A DNA stretch of 64,000 bases from Flagellimonas eckloniae (GTDB lineage: Bacteria; Bacteroidota; Bacteroidia; Flavobacteriales; Flavobacteriaceae): contig NZ_LCTZ01000002.1 in assembly GCF_001413955.1 (NCBI RefSeq), positions 3,458,501 through 3,522,500 on the forward strand, written 5' to 3'. Numbering within the stretch: position 1 is the stretch's first letter; every line of letters begins with the position of its first letter. Shown here piece by piece: positions 18,098 to 28,230 of the stretch. Under the pieces are notes generated by a model, which was not told the origin of the DNA, ran no database searches, and worked only from the letters and a program-made list of their open reading frames with translations. Made by a program: the position numbers and the translations under genes.

Positions 18098-19387
18098 TTG
18101 GACACTTCGTTAATCATTATTATTCTTTCCTTGCTGTTCTCAGCTTTTTTCTCAGGAATGGAAATCGCTTTTGTTTCTGCAAATAGGATTCACATTGAAA
18201 TAGAAAAGAAACAAGAGGGCTTTTTTGCCAAGGTCCTTACATGGCTTACGGAAAAACCATCCAAATTTATTGCGACCATGCTCATTGGCAACAATATAGC
18301 ACTGGTCATTTATGGGTTTTTCATGGGAGATGTTCTAATGGATTGGTTCCAGAACCTAGTTCCCACATCTTCAGAATTTTTAAATTCATTGCTTACCGAT
18401 TTCAGCCTCCTTTCCCAAACAATTATTTCAACCTTAATAATCCTGATGACAGCGGAGTTTTTGCCCAAAGTGCTGTTCCAGATATATTCCAATACACTTT
18501 TAAAGGTTTTTGCCATTCCCGCTTACTTTTTTTACATCCTGTTCTCCTTTATTTCATGGTTAGTGATCAAAGTATCAGATTTTATACTGCGTGTTTTTTT
18601 TAAGACCGAAGGGGATGAAGTACAATTGGCGTTTACAAAATTGGAGCTTGGCGACTATATTACGGAGCAAATGGAAACAGTAGAAGAAGAAGATGAGGTA
18701 GATTCAGAAATTCAAATATTCCAGAATGCATTGGAATTTTCCGCTCAAAAGGCACGAGAGGTAATGGTTCCCAGAACGGAGATTATGGCCGTAGAAATTG
18801 ATGAGACCCCTAAAAACCTTACCAAATTATTTACGGAAACAGGCTATTCCAAAATATTGGTTTATAAGGAAAGCGTTGATGAGATTATTGGTTATGTGCA
18901 TTCCTATGAACTCTTCAAAAAGCCGAAAACCATTAAAAGCATTTTACTGCCCGTTGAATTTGTTCCTGAGACAATGCTCATTCAAGATATTCTAAATGTT
19001 TTGACCAAAAAAAGAAAGAGCATGGCAGTGGTTTTGGACGAGTACGGGGGTACTTCTGGGATTATGACCGTAGAGGATATTATTGAAGAATTATTTGGAG
19101 AAATAGAAGACGAGCACGATTCCACTGATTTGGTTGAAGAACAATTAAGTGAAAATGTATACAAGTTTTCTGCTCGTTTAGAAGTGGACTATATCAATGA
19201 AAACTATAAATTGGAACTTCCAGAAAGCGATGAATATGAAACTTTGGGAGGATTGATCATGAATGATATTGGGGAAATCCCCGAGCAGGACACAGAAATA
19301 AAAATAGATAATTTCTTATTTCAGATTTTAGAAGTGTCCAACACAAAAATAGATTTGGTCAGCGTACACGTTCTAGCTGAAGATTAA
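18098..19387 (+). CDS. CNNM/CorC-family transporter (HlyC/CorC-like)
   Basis: A 429-residue protein with an N-terminal DUF21 membrane domain (about residues 1-170, four hydrophobic segments), a paired CBS region (about 210-330, including MVPRTEIMAVEID and DEYGGTSGIMTVEDIIEEL) and a C-terminal CorC_HlyC domain (about 345-425). Relatives bind nucleotides and affect magnesium/cobalt handling; in gliding flavobacteria a related protein is called GldE. The apparent start is a TTG at 18098, two bases after the previous stop, an uncommon start that could lower expression. The product should be an inner-membrane protein. Confidence 0.85.
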   Translation: MDTSLIIIILSLLFSAFFSGMEIAFVSANRIHIEIEKKQEGFFAKVLTWLTEKPSKFIATMLIGNNIALVIYGFFMGDVLMDWFQNLVPTSSEFLNSLLTDFSLLSQTIISTLIILMTAEFLPKVLFQIYSNTLLKVFAIPAYFFYILFSFISWLVIKVSDFILRVFFKTEGDEVQLAFTKLELGDYITEQMETVEEEDEVDSEIQIFQNALEFSAQKAREVMVPRTEIMAVEIDETPKNLTKLFTETGYSKILVYKESVDEIIGYVHSYELFKKPKTIKSILLPVEFVPETMLIQDILNVLTKKRKSMAVVLDEYGGTSGIMTVEDIIEELFGEIEDEHDSTDLVEEQLSENVYKFSARLEVDYINENYKLELPESDEYETLGGLIMNDIGEIPEQDTEIKIDNFLFQILEVSNTKIDLVSVHVLAED

Positions 19388-19471
19388 CAATTTCCACAAT
19401 GTTTTGGGCTTTCTTAATTGAAAAGAAAATGGTATTTTCGCCCACTGAAATTAAAGTAAACCAGCACTAAA

Positions 19472-21601
19472 ATGGCAATATTAGAGAATATTAGAAAACG
19501 AACAACCGTACTGATTTTGATCATTGGTTTGGCATTGTTCGCATTTGTAATATCAGGAGTGTTTAGCAGCAATGATTTTGCAGGCACAAAAGTAAGCTCC
19601 TCTGTGGCAGAAGTAAATGGAGAAAATATATCCATTGATGACTTTAGAAAAGAGGTAGAAAATGCATCCAGAAGATTTGGCTCAAGTCTTTCTTCAACCC
19701 AATTGGTAAACCGTGTTTACGATCAAGAAGTGAGAAAATCCATTTTGGGACAACAGTTTCAAGATTTGGGTATTGATGTGGAAAGTGATCAAATAATAGA
19801 ATTTGTAAAAACTTCGGGATACGCGCAAATCCCAGATTTTCAAGATGAAAATGGAATTTTTAATCCAGAAGTTTTCAAAAGCGCCATTGCGGACTGGAAG
19901 GTAAACGATCCTCTGCGATACGATGCTTGGTTGCAAGATGAACAATCCATTATACAAGCTGCCAAAGAACGTTTATACTTTAATTTGATTAAAGGTGGGG
20001 TTGGCGCTACACTTTCCGAAGGGGAATTTGATTATAAAATGGCCAATGAAAAAGTGGATATACAGTATGTGAGAGTTCCGTATACTTCAATAGCTGATAG
20101 TAGCATTCAGGTTTCCAAAAAAGAGATTCAAGCATATATCAATGACCATAAAGATGATTTTCAACAGGAAGAAGCTCGCGATATCCGATTTGTGTATTTT
20201 GAAGAAAAGGCTTCTGCGGATGATGAGAAATCAGTAAAAGATGCAATTACTGCACTTCTTAATGATACGGTTGAATATTCAGAAGAAAGAGACGCTACGG
20301 ATACTATTTCCGGTTTCAGCACTACCAATGACATGGCCGCTTTTCTTGATAGAAATTCAGATACCAAGTTTGATACCATCTATAAGGCCAAAAAGGATTT
20401 GCCAGCTGTTGTGGCAGATACTCTAATGGCACTAAAAATAGGAGAAACTTATGGACCTTATCGTGATGGCGATTTCTTTAAAATTTCTAGAATAATGGAT
20501 GTAAAACCTGAAGGGTCGGTTAAATCAAGTCACATTCTTTATGCTTATGAAGGTTCCGAAAGAGCTAACCCTGATATCACAAGAACAAAGGAAGAAGCAG
20601 AGGAAGAAGCAAAAAAGATGTTGGTTGAGGCCAAAAAGGCGGATGCTAATTTTGCTAACCTTGCAAGGGAAAATTCCGATGATCCCACTGCAGCTCAACG
20701 CTCAGGTGACATCGGATATTTCCAGGAGTCCAACTTAGGTTTGGCCGAAGCGTATAGAAATTATTTGTTTTCGCATGATTTGGGAGAAATTGGCCTGGTG
20801 GAAACCCCTTTTGGTTTCCATATCATAAAGGTTGATGATAAACAAGACATTCTTCAAATAGCGACCCTATCCAGAGAGATTGAACCATCAGAGGAAACCA
20901 TCAATACATTATTTACCGATGCTACTAAATTTGAAATGGCTACTATAGATGGTGAAGCTGAATCTTTTTCAGATATCGCCAAGGAAAGTAGTTATTCGGT
21001 AAGACCAGTAAACAAAATAAAAGAGATGGATGAGAATCTCCCAGGTCTTTCAGCCCAAAGAAGTATAGTTCAGTGGGCATTTAATGATGATACCAAGGTA
21101 GGGGAGATTAAACGTTTTAGTATAAACAATGGGTATGCCGTTGTGCAATTGACCAAAAAACATGAAGAAGGTCTAATGTCTCCCGAAGATGCTTCTGCAA
21201 CCGCATTGCCTAAAATCAGAAAAGAACGTAAAGCAGAACAAATCATCGCTGCCAATCAAGGAAAGGCCATGGATGTTCTTGCAAAAGATAACAATGTAAC
21301 AACTTCCAATGCCACTGCCGTTACAATGAAATCACCCACTATTCCAGGTGCTGGTAGAGAACCATTGGTGATAGGTGCTGCTTTTGGTTTAGGGCAAGAT
21401 GCTACATCTGAACTTATTAAGGGTGAAACAGGAGTATTTTTGGTGAAGGTGACGAAGAAAGAAGAGGCACCTACTTTGGAAAACTTTAGCACATATGCCA
21501 ATACCTTAAAAACCAATGCATCCAATCGTGTAAACAGTGCAGTCTACAATGCGCTAAAAGAAGGAGCGGAGATTGAAGATAAACGGGCAATCTTTTATTA
21601 G
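19472..21601 (+). CDS. PpiD/SurA-like peptidylprolyl isomerase
   Basis: A 709-residue inner-membrane-anchored foldase. One N-terminal membrane helix (about residues 13-34) precedes a SurA-N-like domain (about 36-200), and a parvulin PPIase domain spans about 345-455, marked by SSHILYAYEG, the SDDPTAAQRSGDIGYF segment and TPFGFHIIKV. The C-terminal 230 residues are a second chaperone-type region. It would help fold proteins leaving the Sec machinery in the periplasm. It closes the plus-strand coaX-lptC run and is followed by a bidirectional terminator. Confidence 0.9.
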   Translation: MAILENIRKRTTVLILIIGLALFAFVISGVFSSNDFAGTKVSSSVAEVNGENISIDDFRKEVENASRRFGSSLSSTQLVNRVYDQEVRKSILGQQFQDLGIDVESDQIIEFVKTSGYAQIPDFQDENGIFNPEVFKSAIADWKVNDPLRYDAWLQDEQSIIQAAKERLYFNLIKGGVGATLSEGEFDYKMANEKVDIQYVRVPYTSIADSSIQVSKKEIQAYINDHKDDFQQEEARDIRFVYFEEKASADDEKSVKDAITALLNDTVEYSEERDATDTISGFSTTNDMAAFLDRNSDTKFDTIYKAKKDLPAVVADTLMALKIGETYGPYRDGDFFKISRIMDVKPEGSVKSSHILYAYEGSERANPDITRTKEEAEEEAKKMLVEAKKADANFANLARENSDDPTAAQRSGDIGYFQESNLGLAEAYRNYLFSHDLGEIGLVETPFGFHIIKVDDKQDILQIATLSREIEPSEETINTLFTDATKFEMATIDGEAESFSDIAKESSYSVRPVNKIKEMDENLPGLSAQRSIVQWAFNDDTKVGEIKRFSINNGYAVVQLTKKHEEGLMSPEDASATALPKIRKERKAEQIIAANQGKAMDVLAKDNNVTTSNATAVTMKSPTIPGAGREPLVIGAAFGLGQDATSELIKGETGVFLVKVTKKEEAPTLENFSTYANTLKTNASNRVNSAVYNALKEGAEIEDKRAIFY

Positions 21602-21622
21602 GAAGAAAATATAATTTGATGT

Positions 21623-21650
21623 AAAAAGCCTCCAACTTGGAGGCTTTTTT
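21623..21650. terminator. bidirectional intrinsic terminator
   Basis: AAAAAGCCTCCA and TGGAGGCTTTTTT form a strong stem flanked by A- and T-runs, lying between the convergent PpiD-like gene (plus) and GDYXXLXY gene (minus). It can serve both. Confidence 0.88.
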
Positions 21651-21653
21651 AGT

Positions 21654-22229
21654 TTATTCCTGCTGTTTGGCTTTTACAATCTCTCTTATGGACTGCCCAT
21701 CAATCAAAACATCCTTGAGTACAGCATCACCATTTTTTATATTGACCAAAGCGTAGGTAACGCTGGTAGTATCCAATTGGGATTCAGTATAGGTTAATTC
21801 CGCATCATGCGCTTTGGATTCTTCCATATAGAATCGATCAAAAGGATAATCAATTATTAACTCTGTAGTGGTATAAGAAGTAATATAGCCAACTTCGGCT
21901 TTTACAAAATCTTCTTTTTCACTCAACTTTTCTTTTGAAACTGATTTGATTTTCGCAAAGCCATCATCGTCTTTGGTTAGTGAAATAAAAATATCATCAC
22001 CACGTGCCCAATCATGTTCTTTTGGAATTTCTATTGTGTTTTCATCATAACGTAGTGTAATATACTTCCCTCTAAATGGGTCATTGGGGTCTACAGGTGC
22101 AGTTTTGAATTTGTATTCTTTCCCACTGGCCAATACATCTTCTTTATCCCATATCATTTTGGCAGGGACTGATAGTTGCATTAAGCACACAAGAACAAAT
22201 ACGGGTAGCATAAATTTTTTAATGTTCAT
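21654..22229 (-). CDS. GDYXXLXY domain-containing protein
   Basis: A 191-residue protein with an N-terminal hydrophobic segment and the family motif (GKYITLRYD, near residues 55-63). ATG 22229 is preferred because it opens the signal-anchor segment; a longer reading frame would intrude further into the upstream gene. It overlaps the 3' end of the DUF2157 gene by 11 bases, and this pairing is standard for the family, so the two proteins probably work together in the membrane. The molecular role is unknown. Confidence 0.85.
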   Translation of the reverse strand: MNIKKFMLPVFVLVCLMQLSVPAKMIWDKEDVLASGKEYKFKTAPVDPNDPFRGKYITLRYDENTIEIPKEHDWARGDDIFISLTKDDDGFAKIKSVSKEKLSEKEDFVKAEVGYITSYTTTELIIDYPFDRFYMEESKAHDAELTYTESQLDTTSVTYALVNIKNGDAVLKDVLIDGQSIREIVKAKQQE

Positions 22230-23505
22230 TTTTCTTTCTTTTTCTGAGCATCCAATAGTTTGTGGCAAAAAAACCGACTCCTACCAATACAAATAGAATT
22301 CCTCGTACAACAAAGCTAAGGTCAGTGTCAAAGAACCTACAGGTTATTAATATGGCAATTATGGCCAAACCATAGTTCAATATCCCCAAATGATTTTTTT
22401 CGGCACCATTTCTTATGGTAAGGATACCTATTGCCAAAACCAATAGATTGATTAGGACTACTGCAAATGAAAAGTAGTGCCCAATAATGAAAGTAATGGC
22501 AAATACTATAAACATGGGCGCAAGTGGCTTTATATCTTCGATAGATTTATTCTTTTGATATACATAAAACATCCAGCTCGTCAATGCGGTTAAAATTACA
22601 GACACTATAAATTCAGGTGTTGTAATCAGCTCTTTGAATACGTATTCATGTTTTCTTAAATCCTCCCAAATCTCAGAAAAACTTAATGTTAAAAGCAATA
22701 TGATCATACCAAGGCTACCAAAAAGTTTATAACCATTGCTTCTTGCTTTTTGTTCCGTAAAAAAGTCTAGATTTCCGATGAGATAGAAAAGCCCAAAAAG
22801 ACTGAAATAGGCAACCATCATAAGTTCTCCTTCTTTGTCGGCAAGAGTGCCTAAAACAATAAGAACTGATAACGGGACAAACCAATTGTGTAGCACCATA
22901 AAATTGCTCTTTGGTCTTTTCTTGAACAATTGATAATAATGGGGAAGTATACTCAAAAGCAGCGGCCAATAGAGATATGATTCTTTTGAAGGGCTTGACC
23001 AATAACTTGTTTCAGTTGCGTAATAGGTTATTCCAACAATAAAGAATAGGGAAGTCAATGAAGAATTCATTACATATACTATTGGAAGACAAATTAACAT
23101 CCATGTTAGTATAAATGTGCTTAAATCGCCAGGGATGTTATAAACTTGACTTACCAGGGATATACTTGCGCCAACCCCAAAAAACAGGAATGTGGAAGTA
23201 CTCTCCTTCCAAGCTATACTTTGATTTTTTTTGATTAATGCATAACCGCAGAGTAGCTGTCCTATTACAAGAGGTAAAAAGGCAAAAATGGTCTTTATGG
23301 TTTTTGAAAGTTCATCCCAATTATGTGCTATAATCAAAATAATTCCAAGCCCTACTAAAATAGCTCCCAAGATTCCGAATACTACAAAAAGGCGATTTAT
23401 GGAAGAATCTCCTTTGTCTTTGTAATGATTCTTGATTTTCTCTGCAGTTTCCTGCGTAATAATATCGGCCTCGATAAGGTCCTGTAAATCCTTGAGAATA
23501 CTCAT
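22219..23505 (-). CDS. DUF2157 integral membrane protein
   Basis: A 428-residue protein with a short helical N-terminus (about residues 1-40) and about a dozen hydrophobic segments. This domain arrangement (DUF2157, then a multi-pass membrane region) is found next to GDYXXLXY proteins. No catalytic motif is visible. It is the first gene of a two-gene operon, with a 153-base interval separating it from the GHMP kinase gene ending at 23659. Confidence 0.82.
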   Translation of the reverse strand: MSILKDLQDLIEADIITQETAEKIKNHYKDKGDSSINRLFVVFGILGAILVGLGIILIIAHNWDELSKTIKTIFAFLPLVIGQLLCGYALIKKNQSIAWKESTSTFLFFGVGASISLVSQVYNIPGDLSTFILTWMLICLPIVYVMNSSLTSLFFIVGITYYATETSYWSSPSKESYLYWPLLLSILPHYYQLFKKRPKSNFMVLHNWFVPLSVLIVLGTLADKEGELMMVAYFSLFGLFYLIGNLDFFTEQKARSNGYKLFGSLGMIILLLTLSFSEIWEDLRKHEYVFKELITTPEFIVSVILTALTSWMFYVYQKNKSIEDIKPLAPMFIVFAITFIIGHYFSFAVVLINLLVLAIGILTIRNGAEKNHLGILNYGLAIIAILITCRFFDTDLSFVVRGILFVLVGVGFFATNYWMLRKRKKNEH

Positions 23506-23658
23506 TTTTTCATTTCAAATTGACGTAATGATGGGTCAAAAAATACCCATAACAATTTTGATTCTAGATGAATATAGCAAAAATCATTGGAGTTATAGTT
23601 TGGTGATTGATAACTCTCTTTTTTGAATTGATACGTTGATACATCAATCTTGGTTCAG

Positions 23659-24570
23659 TTACAAAACCATTTCACGAAACTGATAACAGGTACTGAATCC
23701 TTTGGATGAAAAATAGGATGGAGCATTTTCGTCTCCAGTAACCATAACAAAGTCTCCTCCCCATGCACCAAGACTTTTTACAGCTCCGGGAAAATCTTTA
23801 AAAAGCTTGGATTTTATGGTTGGTAAGCCCAATACTTTGGATAGCGTTTCTTCATGTTCTTGAATTAGGGTTTCAAACTCTAAAAGTGAAGAGGAGGCAA
23901 TCATTTTTTTTGTAATTGAAGAGACTTTGGAAATTAAACTGCTCTTACTAAATCGTTGTTTTCGATAGTTGGTAATCGCTTCTTTACTACTTTGCTTTTG
24001 ATTGAGATGGACAAAGTAAATAGAATCTTTAAAAGAAGGATTAAAAGCCACTTCCTCAACTTTAGGATTGTCATTTTCCAATTGATACAAAATAGGGCCA
24101 TCATGTTGCGCACAGGCAATATCATAACCACTTCCACCGAAGGCGTTCCAAAGTAATTTATAAGGATCAATTTTTGCCCATTGGGCAATGTTGTTTATTA
24201 ATGTTGATGAAGTACCCAAGCCCCAATTTCGCGAAAAATTAAGGTGGGTTTCGATAATAAACCCGACTGAATTTTGTAAAAATTCCGGGTTTTGTGATTT
24301 GGCTTCGGACAATAAATCTATCAGGGTTTTTGAAATAGCACTATCAGTCGTGGAAATTAGTTTTAAACCATCTAAGTCAAAGCTTCCGTTAAACCATATG
24401 CTTTTTTTTTCATCAAAACTTTTCCATTCCAACAAGCCCGTAGATGCGGTCTGGGTTACGTTTAAAGATTGTCCATATTTGGCGGGTACGGCTAACCCAA
24501 GGGCTCCATCCAAAATGGCATACTCTCCAGAGAGCAATAATTTACCGTTGCTGTAAAACTCCTTTTGCAT
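23659..24570 (-). CDS. GYDIA-family GHMP kinase
   Basis: A 303-residue GHMP-superfamily kinase. It has the N-terminal GEYAILDG motif (15-22), the ATP-loop variant GLGTSST (near residue 117) and the family-naming GSGYDIA (around 146-152), ahead of a conserved C-terminal GAWGGDFVMV segment. It lies directly after the HMG-CoA reductase gene (stop and start share one base), and in flavobacteria this pairing supports a mevalonate-pathway role, probably phosphorylating mevalonate or phosphomevalonate. The exact substrate is inference. Confidence 0.88.
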   Translation of the reverse strand: MQKEFYSNGKLLLSGEYAILDGALGLAVPAKYGQSLNVTQTASTGLLEWKSFDEKKSIWFNGSFDLDGLKLISTTDSAISKTLIDLLSEAKSQNPEFLQNSVGFIIETHLNFSRNWGLGTSSTLINNIAQWAKIDPYKLLWNAFGGSGYDIACAQHDGPILYQLENDNPKVEEVAFNPSFKDSIYFVHLNQKQSSKEAITNYRKQRFSKSSLISKVSSITKKMIASSSLLEFETLIQEHEETLSKVLGLPTIKSKLFKDFPGAVKSLGAWGGDFVMVTGDENAPSYFSSKGFSTCYQFREMVL

Positions 24571-25886
24571 TAGTTAGATCTAATCTTTTCCAAAGCTTCT
24601 TTTACAGAGGGATTGGTAACAGCATGGTCTTTAAAATAATCCACAAGTTGCAGTTTTTCACTTTCGGTAGCTCCCATTTGGTTCAGCATGTTCAGCAAAT
24701 GCATTTTCATATGCCCTTTTTGAATTCCCGTAGTTACCAAAGAACGGACCGCGGCAAAATTTTGTGCCAATCCGGCTACGGCGACAATCTGCATCAATTC
24801 TTTTGCGTTCGGATTTTGAAGGATTTCCAAAGCCAATTTTACCAATGGGTGAAGCGAAGTCAATCCACCCACAGTGCCAAGAGCTAGTGGAACTTCAATC
24901 CAGAACTTAAAGATATCGCCTTCAATGCTTGCATGGGTTAGACTTGAGTAACTACCATTTTTGGAGGCGTAGGCATGAACTCCTGCTTCTATCGCTCTAA
25001 AATCATTCCCTGTTGCCAAAACCACAGAGTCAATACCATTCATTATCCCTTTGTTGTGGGTAACAGCCCTGTACGGCTCTGCCTTGGCAATAGCGACTGC
25101 CTGTATTATTTTTTTAGCAAATTCTTCTGGTGGAATATTATCTTCATTTAACTCATGAATTGGACAGCTGACTTCCGCCTTGACCAAACAATTGGGCACA
25201 TAATTGGATAGGATACTCATTATAATTTCTATCTCCTTCTCGGCATCCGTAAAATTGGGGTGTCCATTTGCCTTTTTCTTCAATGTTATGGCAAATTGTT
25301 CCAAACAAGAATTGATAAAGTTGGCCCCCATCGCATCCAGTGTTTCAAAAGTGCAGTGCAATTGGTAATACCCATCAATTTTATCACTTAAATTCCGAAG
25401 TTGTATGGTACTGATTCCACCACCTCGTTTTTCCATATTTTTGGTGATAGCGGAGGCATCTTTGTAAAAATCAGGTAATATCTCCTCGAAAAAAGCATTT
25501 AATTTTTCAGAACTTCCTTTAAATATAAAATGGACCTGCCCCACTTTCTCAGTTCCCAGAATTTCAGTTTTAAACCCACCACGATTTAACCAAAATTTGG
25601 CGGCCTTGCTTGCCGCTGCCACCACGGAACTTTCTTCAATGGCCATAGGAATGGCATAGAGCGTATCATTTATCAAAAAATTAGGGGCAATCGCAAAAGG
25701 GAGGTAATAGTTGGTAACCGTATTTTCTATAAACTCATCATGCAGCTTCTGTAGTTCTATATCGTCGTTCCAATAACGTTCCAATAGTTGCTTGGTTTCC
25801 TTCGGATTTTTGGTAAAGTTGGAGGCGACCCAATTAATTTTTTCACTTTTGGATAGTTTGGAAAATCCTTCAACTGGAGTGGTCAT
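24570..25886 (-). CDS. mvaA: hydroxymethylglutaryl-CoA reductase, class II
   Basis: A 438-residue class II HMG-CoA reductase that interconverts HMG-CoA and mevalonate. Family motifs are visible: EESSVVAAAS (catalytic glutamate at about 84-85), DAMGANF at 184-190, K279 in THNKGIMNG, D295 in GNDFRA, GTVGGLTSLHP at 337-347 and H392 near the C-terminus. Databases label the class 'degradative' but Bacteroidota use it to make mevalonate for isoprenoids, supported by the adjoining GHMP kinase. A -7-like CAAATATA (minus-strand TATATTTG) lies at 25906-25913. Confidence 0.93.
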   Translation of the reverse strand: MTTPVEGFSKLSKSEKINWVASNFTKNPKETKQLLERYWNDDIELQKLHDEFIENTVTNYYLPFAIAPNFLINDTLYAIPMAIEESSVVAAASKAAKFWLNRGGFKTEILGTEKVGQVHFIFKGSSEKLNAFFEEILPDFYKDASAITKNMEKRGGGISTIQLRNLSDKIDGYYQLHCTFETLDAMGANFINSCLEQFAITLKKKANGHPNFTDAEKEIEIIMSILSNYVPNCLVKAEVSCPIHELNEDNIPPEEFAKKIIQAVAIAKAEPYRAVTHNKGIMNGIDSVVLATGNDFRAIEAGVHAYASKNGSYSSLTHASIEGDIFKFWIEVPLALGTVGGLTSLHPLVKLALEILQNPNAKELMQIVAVAGLAQNFAAVRSLVTTGIQKGHMKMHLLNMLNQMGATESEKLQLVDYFKDHAVTNPSVKEALEKIRSN

Positions 25887-25905
25887 AGAGCTTGGTTAAA
25901 GGGTT

Positions 25906-25913
25906 CAAATATA
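25906..25913 (-). promoter_or_regulatory. putative -7 box of mvaA
   Basis: Read on the minus strand this is TATATTTG, a perfect TAnnTTTG match, ending 20 bases before the mvaA ATG. No convincing -33 TTG lies at the usual distance. Confidence 0.4.
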
Positions 25914-26054
25914 AAGATAATGCTGTTTTTCATTGTATTTAAGTCATTTTTCAATGGTGTAAGGATGTATTTTCTGTTGCAATTGTAACATTAAAGTTTA
26001 GATTTTCGATAAATATTAGTAAACTTGGTAGATTTTAATCAATTTATAACTTCA

Positions 26055-28214
26055 ATGCGAAAACAGCTTCCCTTATTCCTGATTGTTTTAGGATTTTTAA
26101 CCACATCAATAGCCCAAAAGAAAAAAATAACCCTTGAAGAAATTTGGGGAGGCACATTCAGAACTGAAAACATGGATGTGCTACGTTCCATGAAAAATGG
26201 AAAGCAATATACTATTCTGAATTTTAATCAATCACCACGTTCCAGTAGTTTGGATAAATACAATTATGAAACTTTGGAAAAAGTGGAAACCCTTGTGGCC
26301 TCTTCTGATGAGATTCCTTTTTTCAGTTCCTATGCCTTTAGTGATGATGAGTCAAAAATAGTACTGGCTACGGAAATTGAGCCCATTTTTAGGCGTTCAC
26401 GTTTAGGCATTTACTATGTGTATGATGTTGCAACCAAGAATATTGTTAAGGTTTCTGATGCTAAAATTCAGGAACCTTTATTATCTCCGGATGGTTCAAA
26501 AGTTGCGTATGTAATGGAAAATAACATTTATATAATGGACATGGCTTCCAGTACCACCAAACAGATTACTTCGGATGGTGTTAAGGGAAGTATTATAAAT
26601 GGCATAACCGATTGGGTATATGAGGAAGAATTTGCCTTTGTACGTGCATTTGAGTGGAACAGTAATGGAACCAAGATTGCTTTTCTAAAGTTTGATGAGA
26701 CCGATGTGCCACTTTATGCCATGGATGTCTATGGAGAGAATTTATATCCGTTTCAATATGAATTTAAATACCCAAAGGCAGGAGAGAAAAATGCAATAGT
26801 ATCCTTGCAGCTGTTTGATGTGGCATCGGCCGAGACATCAAAAGTGGATTTGGGCAAGGTGGAATACATCCCTCGAATACAATGGATGAAAAATCCTGAT
26901 TTTTTGAGTGTACAAACCATAAACCGACATCAAAATCATTTGAAACTACATTCTGTAAATGCGAAGGATAATTCAGTTTCAGTATTGCTCGAAGAAAAGG
27001 ATGATGCGTATGTGGATATTACGGACAACCTGACCTTTTTGGCTGATGACAGTTTTATTTGGACAAGTGAAAGGGATGGTTATAATCACATTTATTTATA
27101 TGGCGGAGGAGGTAAACTGAAGAATCAAGTTACCGAGGGAGAGTGGGAAGTGACCAATTACTATGGTTATGACGAAAAAGGAGATAAGATATATTACCAG
27201 TCCGTGGAGAATGGCTCTATTAATCGAGATGTATATAGTATTGCCAGTTCCGGAAAGAACAAAAAGCGCTTGACTGAAAAAGAAGGAACCAATTCTGCCG
27301 ATTTTAGCACAGATTACAGCTATTTTATCAATACCTATTCAAGTGCTGTGATGCCCTATGAATTTACATTGCACAAAGCATCCAATGGGAAAAAACTGAA
27401 GGATATAAAAGATAATGCTGTTCTGGATAGTGCATTGGAAGGTTATGAATTGACTCCAAAAGAGTTTTCGACCATAAATATCAATGGGAATGATTTGAAC
27501 ATGTACATGATCAAACCCGTAGACTTTGATGAAAGCAAAAAATACCCGCTCCTCATGTTCCAATACAGCGGACCAGGCTCCCAACAAGTTGCGAACAGAT
27601 GGTTTGGGAGCAATGATTATTGGCATCAAATGCTCGCATCTGAAGGATATATTGTGGCCTGTGTGGATGGAAGGGGAACTGGTTTAAAAGGCCGTGATTT
27701 CAAGAAAGTTACATACATGAATCTGGTAAAGTATGAGACCGAGGATCAAATCGCAGCAGCCAAAAAGCTGAGCGAACTGCCATATATTGATGAAGATCGC
27801 ACAGGTATTTGGGGATGGAGCTATGGAGGTCATATGAGCACGAACTGCCTTTTAAGGGGAAACGATACTTTTGAAATGGCCATTGCCGTTGCTCCGGTAA
27901 CCTCTTGGCGTTTTTACGATACCATCTATACCGAACGCTTTATGCGAACACCACAGGAAAACCCTGGAGGGTATGATGATAATTCACCGTTTAACTATCC
28001 CGAGCTTTTAAAGGGAAAATATCTTTTGGTGCACGGTTCTGGTGATGATAATGTGCATGTGCAGAATTCTATGCGTATGATTGAGGCTCTAGTGCAAGCG
28101 AACAAAGATTTTGAATGGGCCATTTACCCAGACAAAAACCACGGAATTTATGGAGGCAATACTAGACTTCACTTGTTCACCAAAATGACCAATTTCATTA
28201 AAGAAAATTTATAA
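26055..28214 (+). CDS. dipeptidyl peptidase IV, S9 family
   Basis: A 719-residue serine exopeptidase. ATG 26055 opens a signal peptide (cleavage near SIAQ, residue 21); an upstream TTG-based extension would spoil it. The N-terminal beta-propeller spans about residues 40-450 and carries the DWVYEEEF glutamate pair that fixes the substrate amino group. The C-terminal alpha/beta-hydrolase has nucleophile S589 (GWSYGGH), D664 (GSGDDNVH) and H696 (NHGIY). It should remove Xaa-Pro dipeptides in the periplasm. A peptide transporter gene follows after 16 bases, so the pair likely handles extracellular peptides. Confidence 0.92.
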   Translation: MRKQLPLFLIVLGFLTTSIAQKKKITLEEIWGGTFRTENMDVLRSMKNGKQYTILNFNQSPRSSSLDKYNYETLEKVETLVASSDEIPFFSSYAFSDDESKIVLATEIEPIFRRSRLGIYYVYDVATKNIVKVSDAKIQEPLLSPDGSKVAYVMENNIYIMDMASSTTKQITSDGVKGSIINGITDWVYEEEFAFVRAFEWNSNGTKIAFLKFDETDVPLYAMDVYGENLYPFQYEFKYPKAGEKNAIVSLQLFDVASAETSKVDLGKVEYIPRIQWMKNPDFLSVQTINRHQNHLKLHSVNAKDNSVSVLLEEKDDAYVDITDNLTFLADDSFIWTSERDGYNHIYLYGGGGKLKNQVTEGEWEVTNYYGYDEKGDKIYYQSVENGSINRDVYSIASSGKNKKRLTEKEGTNSADFSTDYSYFINTYSSAVMPYEFTLHKASNGKKLKDIKDNAVLDSALEGYELTPKEFSTININGNDLNMYMIKPVDFDESKKYPLLMFQYSGPGSQQVANRWFGSNDYWHQMLASEGYIVACVDGRGTGLKGRDFKKVTYMNLVKYETEDQIAAAKKLSELPYIDEDRTGIWGWSYGGHMSTNCLLRGNDTFEMAIAVAPVTSWRFYDTIYTERFMRTPQENPGGYDDNSPFNYPELLKGKYLLVHGSGDDNVHVQNSMRMIEALVQANKDFEWAIYPDKNHGIYGGNTRLHLFTKMTNFIKENL

Positions 28215-28230
28215 TCAAACCACCTAATAT

